NCBI GenBank assembly: GCA_949745625.1 | Contig: CATJZR010000076.1 | Coordinates: 1-8,839 of the forward strand | DNA: 8,839 nt | Direction of reading: 5' to 3' | Origin: an uncultured Eubacteriales bacterium | GTDB lineage: Bacteria > Bacillota > Clostridia > Christensenellales > Borkfalkiaceae | Part shown: positions 1-5,408 of the stretch, piece after piece | Position numbering within the stretch: position 1 is the first letter of the stretch | Layout: every line of letters begins with the position of its first letter | Program-made: the position numbers and the translations under genes | Notes under the pieces: generated by a model | Told to the model about the DNA's origin: nothing | The model's database searches: none | What the model saw: only the letters and a program-made list of their open reading frames with translations

Positions 1-753
1 ATTGTACCCTTCGGGCAGGGTAGCTTTCCCGCGGTTGACAGAACGCCCGAACGCGCTGCCGTCTATTTTGCCGCGCCCGACTATGGCGACGTTACTGAGA
101 TTGCTTTCGTGAAAGCAGCCGCGCACCACCGCGCCGTCCGCAAGATATACAAGCGTGTTGCTGCCGATTGAAATTCGGTTGTCCTTCGGTGAAATTCTGT
201 CGTCGTTTTCAAAGGTGTGAAGCCCTGCCTCGAACACCATTACGTTATGGTAGCCGCTGTAATCGGTTACGGCGCCGCCGTAACTGCTCACGAAAAAGTG
301 AATTGCGTTGTGAATATCGCCGTTGATTTCAAGGACGTATTCCCCCGCGCTTTTTACCGTAAAAGTAAGCGTGTTTTCCTGCAAGTTGGCTATAGGGGTT
401 ATTTTCGCGGATAGAGGCCGCACCACCGACTTGTAGTCTACCTTAACTTCGGGCTTGACCGTAATTTCCGCTTCGCCGTCCAGCTCGAAAAGGCAAACGC
501 CGTTGGCTTTTCGCTGATAGCCGTCGCCGACCCAGTTCTGCGAGGTATTGACCATAACCTCGTAAGCGGGTAACACGCTGCCGCCCGCACTTATCTGCGC
601 GCCGCTATAGCTTTTTACGCCTTCGGGCACCGAATAGGCGCGAACGCGCGACGAATTCTGTTCGGCGGGCACGTCGGAGGCGCACCCGCCAAAAACAGAA
701 CCTATGGAGAAAAAGATGAATAAACTCATTAAAAAATATTTTAATTTTTTCAT
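1..753 (-). CDS. Lipoprotein resembling the N-terminus of GH28/GH49-type polysaccharide hydrolases (3' end outside window)
   Basis: The frame is open for 251 codons from an ATG at 753 to the left edge, so the C-terminus is missing. Residues 1-23 form a lipoprotein signal (MKKLK, a hydrophobic stretch, then FGGC with the lipidated Cys at 24), which puts the protein on the outer face of the membrane. Around residues 64-150 the pattern YEVMVNTSQ, FELDGEAEITV, VVRPLS, a TLTF strand and EINGD matches the beta-sandwich that precedes the beta-helix in GH28/GH49 hydrolases. Near 208-235, VYLADGAVVRG and IVGRGKIDGS look like the first beta-helix turns. The catalytic Asp residues would lie outside the window, so activity and substrate cannot be judged. 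The start lies one base after the stop of the ABC ATPase gene (TAGTATG) and has no clear ribosome site, so translation is probably coupled. A non-catalytic glycan-binding lipoprotein is the main alternative. Confidence 0.78.
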   Translation of the reverse strand, partial: MKKLKYFLMSLFIFFSIGSVFGGCASDVPAEQNSSRVRAYSVPEGVKSYSGAQISAGGSVLPAYEVMVNTSQNWVGDGYQRKANGVCLFELDGEAEITVKPEVKVDYKSVVRPLSAKITPIANLQENTLTFTVKSAGEYVLEINGDIHNAIHFFVSSYGGAVTDYSGYHNVMVFEAGLHTFENDDRISPKDNRISIGSNTLVYLADGAVVRGCFHESNLSNVAIVGRGKIDGSAFGRSVNRGKATLPEGYN

Positions 754-754
754 A

Positions 755-2938
755 CTAAGTAATTTTTATTGCCGAAACGTGGTCGTAAACGCTTGACTTT
801 AACAGGTCTATTCCGAAATTTACCGACCCGCTTTCGCCGTTATACGGCAGCACTATCTCGTTGCCCGCGAACGAACACACCGCGTATTTGCCGACGCCGT
901 AATCGAGCACCTTTAATATTTTCGCAGAAAACGTATTTTCCGAAGTAACCGCGTCGGTTGAAAAAATCAGCTGTAAATCTGTGCCGAACAGCTTTCTGTC
1001 GCTTGCGCCGAGCAATCTTTTAAGTACCGTAAGCGGACAGACGAGCGGGGTTCCGCAACAGATAACGTCGACGTCGAAGCTTCTTTTTTCGCGCTTGTTC
1101 GCCGCGCCGTCAAGCTTGCGCTTGCGCAACCTGACGCCTATCCTGTTTTCCGTATCGAGCGCGGGAATTTGCTTATCGCCGTGCGAGAACGCTACCGAGT
1201 GCCACGCAAGCCCGACGGAAATTTTGCCGCCGACCTCGCAATCAAACAGCCCGTACAGCTTTTCGCCGCCAATCGCAAGGCGGGCAAGCCAACCCTGTTT
1301 AAGCTGCTCGCATTCCAGCACCTCCGCTTCCAGTCCCCCTTCCGTAAACGCGGACGTGGGGAAGATAGCGTTATACTCGCCATCCAGATGCGCAAGCGCG
1401 GGCGGAAGCGCAACCGCCTTGCCGCCGATATATAGCTTGCCGTTTACAGCCTTGACAGATACGTCGTTATAGCTTACGAAGCGCTTGTTGACGCTCTCTT
1501 CGGTGTCCTTATCGAAAAAGTGAACCTTTGCAAAGTTGACGCCCACTCTGACGGTATCACCGCTCTCTTTACGGTAGATACCCTCTACTTTAATTACGAA
1601 AGGAAATTTTCCGCTTTCGTAATTCGTTGCGCCGTCCGTATCGAAATCGCAATATAGCAGCGTTTCGCTGCCGAGCATCTCTTTGTTTAAAACCGCGCAC
1701 TCGACGCCGCCGTCGTCTAAAATAAAGTCCTCGGGGCGAACGCCCATTTTAACTGCTTTGCCAAGATATTTGCGTTCCAGCTTTTTAACGCACTCTGACG
1801 AAAATTCCATTTTTTTGCCGTTTGCGAACGCTACGCTCGCCTTATCGCCCGCGACTTCGACAACCGCGTCGAAAAAGTTCATAGACGGAGTGCCGATAAA
1901 GCCCGCGACGAAAGCGTTTTCGGGATACGAATACAGATTGATAGGCGTATCCGTCTGCTGTATTCTGCCGCTTTTCATAACCACTATTCTGTCGCCCATG
2001 GTCATAGCCTCGACCTGGTCGTGCGTGACGTAAACGAACGTGGTCTGCAAGCGGTTGTGCAATTTGGTTATTTCGCTGCGCATCTGGTTGCGCAGCTTGG
2101 CGTCGAGGTTGGACAGCGGTTCGTCCAAAAGGAAAACCTTGGGGTTGCGAACCATTGCTCTGCCCAGCGCCACCCTCTGCCTCTGCCCGCCGCTCATCGC
2201 GCCCGGGCGTTTGCCGAGGTATTCTTCCAGTCCGAGAATTTCCGCGATTTTAATTGCCTGCGCGTAAGTCTCCTCGCGCCGCACGAACGCGGTATGAAAG
2301 GGCTTTAAAAGGTTGTTTAACAGCGATACGGGACGAACGAGGTCTCTGCCGTCGCGTATATTCGCCTTGTAATCGCGCTTGACAAGCGCGTAATGAACGG
2401 GTTTAAGACAAAAATTTTTAAGTCCGCGCGTGTACTCTTCCTTTACTCGGCGCGAAATTTCGCGTTTGTCCTCATCGCCGAGGACTACCTTTTTGCCCGC
2501 TTTATATTCTTTTTTTATTTGTGCGCGGTTGATATATTTGTCGCTGCCGCGTGCAGCCTTGGTTAAACGGGGATATTTTTCGTCAACGCGGACGGAAAGC
2601 TCTTTTTTCTGTTCCTTGGTCAGCTTCGACATTTTAAGCGGAAACGCCATATTGTCGGCAACCGTCATGTGAGGGTACAGCGCGTAATTCTGAAAAACCA
2701 TAGCCGTATCGCGGTTTTTACAATCGACGTCGTTTACCACTTTATCGTCTATTTTAAGCTCTCCCGCGGAAATTTCTTCAAGCCCCGCAATCATTCTTAA
2801 AACGGTAGATTTACCGCAGCCCGACGGTCCGACGAAAACTATAAATTCCTTGTCCTCTATATCCATGGAAAAATCGTTTACCGCTTTGGTACCGTTGGGA
2901 TAGACCTTGTAAACGCTTTTCAAATTGAGGTTTGCCAT
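755..2938 (-). CDS. MsmX/UgpC/MalK-like sugar ABC transporter ATPase with a large insertion and C-terminal extension
   Basis: This is the ATP-hydrolysing subunit of a carbohydrate ABC importer, acting on the inner face of the membrane. All ATPase motifs are intact: Walker A GPSGCGKST (37-45), Q-loop Q83, signature MSGGQ (248-252), Walker B VFLLDEP (268-274), D-loop SNLD (276-279) and switch His306. GTPSMNFF (349-356) and GVRPEDF (399-405) mark the MalK-type regulatory/TOBE region, which ends near 482. Two things are odd. MalK has about 53 residues between the Q-loop and the signature; here there are about 165, from an insertion of roughly 112 basic, charged residues (about 110-222). About 245 residues also follow the normal C-terminus, with stretches (roughly 550-605 and 670-727) that look like further TOBE/OB-type beta units. 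The protein is 727 residues against about 370 for the family. No permease or solute-binding gene is adjacent, as for MsmX, which serves several importers. It starts its own transcription unit and is followed one base later by the lipoprotein gene. Confidence 0.95.
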   Translation of the reverse strand: MANLNLKSVYKVYPNGTKAVNDFSMDIEDKEFIVFVGPSGCGKSTVLRMIAGLEEISAGELKIDDKVVNDVDCKNRDTAMVFQNYALYPHMTVADNMAFPLKMSKLTKEQKKELSVRVDEKYPRLTKAARGSDKYINRAQIKKEYKAGKKVVLGDEDKREISRRVKEEYTRGLKNFCLKPVHYALVKRDYKANIRDGRDLVRPVSLLNNLLKPFHTAFVRREETYAQAIKIAEILGLEEYLGKRPGAMSGGQRQRVALGRAMVRNPKVFLLDEPLSNLDAKLRNQMRSEITKLHNRLQTTFVYVTHDQVEAMTMGDRIVVMKSGRIQQTDTPINLYSYPENAFVAGFIGTPSMNFFDAVVEVAGDKASVAFANGKKMEFSSECVKKLERKYLGKAVKMGVRPEDFILDDGGVECAVLNKEMLGSETLLYCDFDTDGATNYESGKFPFVIKVEGIYRKESGDTVRVGVNFAKVHFFDKDTEESVNKRFVSYNDVSVKAVNGKLYIGGKAVALPPALAHLDGEYNAIFPTSAFTEGGLEAEVLECEQLKQGWLARLAIGGEKLYGLFDCEVGGKISVGLAWHSVAFSHGDKQIPALDTENRIGVRLRKRKLDGAANKREKRSFDVDVICCGTPLVCPLTVLKRLLGASDRKLFGTDLQLIFSTDAVTSENTFSAKILKVLDYGVGKYAVCSFAGNEIVLPYNGESGSVNFGIDLLKSSVYDHVSAIKIT

Positions 2939-2945
2939 ACAGTTT

Positions 2946-2951
2946 CACCCT
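2946..2951 (-). promoter_or_regulatory. Ribosome binding site of the ABC ATPase gene
   Basis: AGGGTG on the minus strand lies seven bases upstream of the ATG at 2938. It supports that start, which also places Walker A at the usual distance from the N-terminus. Confidence 0.7.
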
Positions 2952-2954
2952 ATC

Positions 2955-2974
2955 GTAACATTTTGTATAGTTAC
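2955..2974. promoter_or_regulatory. Short inverted repeat covering the probable transcription start
   Basis: Arms GTAAC (2955-2959) and GTTAC (2970-2974) are separated by ten bases. The element lies directly downstream of the proposed -10 box, where a repressor could block initiation. The arms are only five bases long in an A/T-rich region, so chance is a serious alternative. Confidence 0.25.
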
Positions 2975-3003
2975 ATTTTATCAATTTTTGTTAGTTTCTA
3001 CAA
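2975..3003 (-). promoter_or_regulatory. Probable sigma-70-type promoter with extended -10 for the ABC ATPase/lipoprotein unit
   Basis: Read on the minus strand, TTGTAG (2998-3003) serves as a weak -35 box (three of six consensus bases). TAAAAT (2975-2980) is a good -10 box (five of six), with a 17-base spacer. TGA directly before the -10 gives the extended -10 form TGnTAnAAT, common in Bacillota, which can compensate for a poor -35. Transcription would start near 2968, giving a leader of about 30 bases. The position just downstream of the preceding unit's terminators is what an operon promoter would need. Confidence 0.6.
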
Positions 3004-3012
3004 TGCGGTAAA

Positions 3013-3025
3013 ACTGTAAAACAGT
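3013..3025. promoter_or_regulatory. Perfect inverted repeat upstream of the -35 box, candidate operator
   Basis: ACTGT (3013-3017) and ACAGT (3021-3025) are perfect inverted arms around AAA. The element is centred about 16 bases upstream of the -35 box, a location typical of activator sites. It has no T tract and a short stem, so it is not a terminator. No regulator gene is in the window to link it to. Confidence 0.3.
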
Positions 3026-3056
3026 CGAATAATCTGCCGTAATGCCGCAATGAAAA

Positions 3057-3089
3057 GCCGCCGTTTACCATTCACGGGTAAACGGCGGC
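3057..3089 (-). terminator. Second, backup intrinsic terminator of the P-II/DUF1538 operon
   Basis: A 13-bp perfect stem (3057-3069 pairs with 3077-3089) closes a seven-base loop. On the minus strand it is followed by TTTT (3056-3053). It lies about five bases beyond the first terminator, giving a tandem arrangement that insulates the next promoter from readthrough. Confidence 0.75.
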
Positions 3090-3093
3090 ACAT

Positions 3094-3124
3094 AAAAAGC
3101 AAGCGGCGTTGCCGCTTGCTTTTT
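3094..3124 (-). terminator. Intrinsic terminator directly after the last P-II-like gene
   Basis: A 14-bp stem (3094-3107 pairs with 3111-3124) has a GC-rich core, a three-base loop and terminal A/T pairs. On the minus strand these give TTTTT after the stem. It begins immediately after the stop codon at 3125-3127. The near-symmetrical A and T tracts would also work on the plus strand, but no plus-strand gene ends here. Confidence 0.88.
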
Positions 3125-3457
3125 CTATTTATCGGCACCGTTATCAGGCGTAACGGGCGAAAGTCCCACCACCTGATTTACGGGCATTGAAAAGGCTATG
3201 CCGGAGCCTTCGCTTTTCAGTCCCGCGTTTTTGTACACTGCGTGCAAAACCGCGTCTTTGATTTCTTTCGGAACGAGAATCATTACCACCTCTTTATCGG
3301 GCTGAATGGTAATTTTGAAAAACTGTTCAGCTTCCTTGTTCGCCGTGCCCTTGGCGTGCATTACCGTGCCGCCGCGCGCACCGACCTCCTTAGCGGCGTC
3401 CATAACAAGCTCGGAATAACCTGCGTTTACTATACAGAAAATCACTTCGTAATCCAT
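3125..3457 (-). CDS. P-II-like signalling protein, DUF1538-associated
   Basis: This 110-residue cytoplasmic protein has the length and beta-alpha-beta pattern of P-II proteins: strand EVIFCIVNAG (4-13), helix SELVMDAAKEVGA (15-27), strand GGTVMHAKGT (29-38), strand EVVMILVP (56-63), a helix at 64-78 and a C-terminal GSGIAFSMPVNQVVGL (84-99). P-II proteins are trimers that bind nucleotides and small effectors and control transporters or enzymes by direct contact. The T-loop region is not canonical: KGTANKEAEQFF replaces the GlnB/GlnK loop, and the uridylylated Tyr is absent. It therefore probably does not report nitrogen through GlnD. A strong AGGAGG site lies seven bases before the ATG, which overlaps the preceding stop as TAATG. 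It is the last gene before the tandem terminators. The DUF1538 protein encoded two genes upstream is the likely partner; the effector cannot be read from the sequence. Confidence 0.87.
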   Translation of the reverse strand: MDYEVIFCIVNAGYSELVMDAAKEVGARGGTVMHAKGTANKEAEQFFKITIQPDKEVVMILVPKEIKDAVLHAVYKNAGLKSEGSGIAFSMPVNQVVGLSPVTPDNGADK

Positions 3458-3852
3458 TATTTTTCCTCCTTCACGGGCGTTCTGTTGTTGCTTAAAAACC
3501 TGTATATCAACGTACCTATTACGCTTGAAAGCGGAATTGTGAAAGCTACGCCCTTGCCGCCCTTAATGGTTTTGAATTTCTCGTCGAGCGCCGCAACCGC
3601 GTCGGGCACCTTTTTTGCCTGAATGACACTGAAAATCACCGTCTTTTCGGTGTTGCTCAGTCCGAGAAATTCCAGCATTTTCGCGTCGGCAGTGCCTCGG
3701 CTTAAAACGGACGCCTGCAAATTCACGTCAAATGACTGTATCAGGTCGACGAAATACTCCGCCTTGTTCCTGCCGACGATAGTAACGAGCATTTCAAGCT
3801 TTTCCGCGGTTACCTTGTTTTCAGTTTTTACCTTTTTGGTTCTCTGAGCCAT
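3457..3852 (-). CDS. Second P-II-like protein, DUF1538-associated
   Basis: This 131-residue protein is a divergent paralogue of its downstream neighbour. A Lys-rich N-terminal tail (1-18) is followed by strand LEMLVTIVGRN (19-29), helix KAEYFVDLIQSF (30-41), strand ASVLSRGTAD (47-56), strand EKTVIFSVIQ (69-78), helix AVAALDEKF (85-93), and GGKGVAFTIPLSSVIG (98-113). The RGTA and GKGVAF elements align with KGTA and GSGIAF in the other P-II-like protein, so both share the same altered T-loop type. A C-terminal LIYRFLSNN segment (115-123) is extra and could be an interaction tail. The start is fixed by AGGTGAG, which overlaps the stop of the DUF1538 gene eight bases upstream. Two unequal P-II-like subunits suggest either a hetero-oligomer or two regulators for the two halves of the transporter. 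The P-II assignment rests on fold pattern and context rather than strong identity to GlnB. Confidence 0.83.
   Translation of the reverse strand: MAQRTKKVKTENKVTAEKLEMLVTIVGRNKAEYFVDLIQSFDVNLQASVLSRGTADAKMLEFLGLSNTEKTVIFSVIQAKKVPDAVAALDEKFKTIKGGKGVAFTIPLSSVIGTLIYRFLSNNRTPVKEEK
3465..3470 (-). promoter_or_regulatory. Strong ribosome binding site of the last P-II-like gene
   Basis: A consensus AGGAGG lies seven bases upstream of the ATG at 3457, inside the end of the preceding gene. It is the best ribosome site in the window, suggesting that this P-II-like protein is made in larger amounts than the membrane protein. Confidence 0.9.
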
Positions 3853-3855
3853 ATT

Positions 3856-3862
3856 CTCACCT
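3856..3862 (-). promoter_or_regulatory. Ribosome binding site overlapping the DUF1538 stop codon
   Basis: AGGTGAG on the minus strand shares its first two bases with the TAG stop of the DUF1538 gene (3861-3863) and precedes the ATG at 3852. This confirms the start and allows terminating ribosomes to re-initiate. Confidence 0.75.
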
Positions 3863-5408
3863 ACTCGAAGTAAATAATCTGCTCGTCGTCAGCCGACAGA
3901 ATGCGCTTCATCTTTATGTTCGTGCGGACCTTCGCGCTTACGACCGCCTTAAAGCCCAAAATCTGTATGGTTATAAGCGGGGTCATAGCAACCATCGCCA
4001 CCAAGCCGTACGCCAAGCTGTATATGTCGCCGTTGCCGTGCAACTGACTGCACGCGCCTATTACGAGCGGCAAAACAAAGCTTGACGTGAGCGGACCGCT
4101 CGCGACGCCGCCCGAGTCAAACGCAATGCCCGTGTACATTCGCGGCACGAAGAACGACAGCCCGAGCGAAATCAAATAGCCGGGAATTAAATAATACAGC
4201 AGCGAAAAGCCGAATATCGTCCTTATAAGTGAAAGCCCTATCGAAATGCCGACCGCAACAGACAGTGCGACGAGCATTTCTATCTTTCTGACGCCACCGC
4301 CCGTCACCTCTTCGACCTGTTTGTTGAGAACGTGAATCGCAGGCTCGGCAAGGACGACTACCATACCTATTACGAAACCGAACACTACTAAGAGCGCGGG
4401 ACTGAAATCGGCAAGCTGTTTTCCTATTTTAAAGCCGACGGGCATAAACCCGACCTCGACCGCAACGAGAAAAATTACAAGTCCTACAAACGTATACACT
4501 ATACCTACAGCCATTTGTATAAGCTTCTTTTTAGGAAGCTTCAAAACCGCGAACTGCAATATGAGGAAAAACGCGACAATCAGTCCGAGCGCAAGAATTA
4601 CGTCCTTTATTTTATGTAATATCAACATACCGAGGTTGGAACCGAGATAGTTTCCGATGGCGTAAATGTCGGTATCGTATACGTCGAGCGAGCCAGCCGT
4701 CGTCATAGAAAGCAACATAACGGCAATTATCGGTCCAACCGAGCATAGCGCGATTAATCCAAAGCTGTTTTCGCTTGCGTTGCGCCCGCCGATCGTCGTT
4801 GAAATACCGAAGCCGAGAGCCATTATGAACGGTACCGTTATTGGCCCCGTAGTGACCCCGCCCGAGTCGAACGAAAGTGGAAAAAGTCCACCCTTACCGC
4901 TTTCTATAAGCAATGCGCATACCGCGAAAAGCATCATATAAAAGAACATTAAAAGAGACGAAAGATTTTTATGAAAGATTATTTTAAGCACGCCCAAAAC
5001 CAGGAACAACCCCACCCCGAGACCTACTGTTATAATAAGCAGCCATTTGCCCGCGTCTCCGTCAGCGGGCATTATGTCCTTTACCTGATTCGCGAGTACC
5101 GATAAATCCGGTTCGGCTATCGTTATGAGAACGCCCATAAAAAAGCAGACTGCGATGAGTATCATAACCTTTTTGGACTTTGTCAGTCCCTCGCCGACGT
5201 GATTGCCCATAGGCGTCATTGCAAGGTCTGCGCCGAGATTGAAAAGCGCAATGCCGAGTATAAGCAATACCGAACACACCGCAAAGGCAACCTTTTCCGC
5301 GACAGTCAAATCGACCAACGGCGTAAAGGAAATTATCAACACGATTACCGCGATAGGCAGTACCGATATAAGCGATTCTTTAAGTTTTGAAAAGAGGATT
5401 TTAACCAT
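3861..5408 (-). CDS. DUF1538 family integral membrane protein, probable ion transporter with two homologous halves
   Basis: This very hydrophobic 515-residue protein has roughly a dozen membrane segments. It shows an internal duplication with a period of about 250 residues. The first half has GADLAMTPMGNHVGEGL (59-75), AEPDLSVLANQV (98-109) and FDSGGVTTGPITVPF (180-194). The second has AEPAIHVLNKQV (354-365) and FDSGGVASGPLTSSF (430-444). The FDSGGV/GP pair and the AEP motif are hallmarks of DUF1538 as I know the family; inverted or repeated halves with polar motifs inside the membrane are typical of secondary transporters. From memory, a two-gene DUF1538 pair from Halomonas (UmpA/UmpB) was reported as a Na+(Li+,K+)/H+ antiporter; the single chain here would correspond to a fused version, but its ion is unknown. 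The ATG overlaps the stop of the surface-protein gene (TAATG) with only a weak GATGGTG site. The P-II-like genes follow after eight bases and probably regulate it. Confidence 0.92.
   Translation of the reverse strand: MVKILFSKLKESLISVLPIAVIVLIISFTPLVDLTVAEKVAFAVCSVLLILGIALFNLGADLAMTPMGNHVGEGLTKSKKVMILIAVCFFMGVLITIAEPDLSVLANQVKDIMPADGDAGKWLLIITVGLGVGLFLVLGVLKIIFHKNLSSLLMFFYMMLFAVCALLIESGKGGLFPLSFDSGGVTTGPITVPFIMALGFGISTTIGGRNASENSFGLIALCSVGPIIAVMLLSMTTAGSLDVYDTDIYAIGNYLGSNLGMLILHKIKDVILALGLIVAFFLILQFAVLKLPKKKLIQMAVGIVYTFVGLVIFLVAVEVGFMPVGFKIGKQLADFSPALLVVFGFVIGMVVVLAEPAIHVLNKQVEEVTGGGVRKIEMLVALSVAVGISIGLSLIRTIFGFSLLYYLIPGYLISLGLSFFVPRMYTGIAFDSGGVASGPLTSSFVLPLVIGACSQLHGNGDIYSLAYGLVAMVAMTPLITIQILGFKAVVSAKVRTNIKMKRILSADDEQIIYFE

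Noticed and set aside
981..1472. Plus-strand open frame of 163 codons opposite the ABC ATPase C-terminus
   Set aside because: It has a Ser/Pro-rich, low-complexity translation with no domain, antisense to a continuous coding frame. I treated it as a shadow.
755..2938. Two separate genes or a frameshifted fusion in the long ABC ATPase
   Set aside because: The frame is continuous with all ATPase motifs in order and no internal stop. The extra segments sit at domain boundaries, which fits real insertions better than errors.
3125..3457. Canonical GlnB/GlnK nitrogen regulator
   Set aside because: The T-loop motif with the modified Tyr is absent and no amtB or glnA is nearby, so a glnB or glnK name would mislead.
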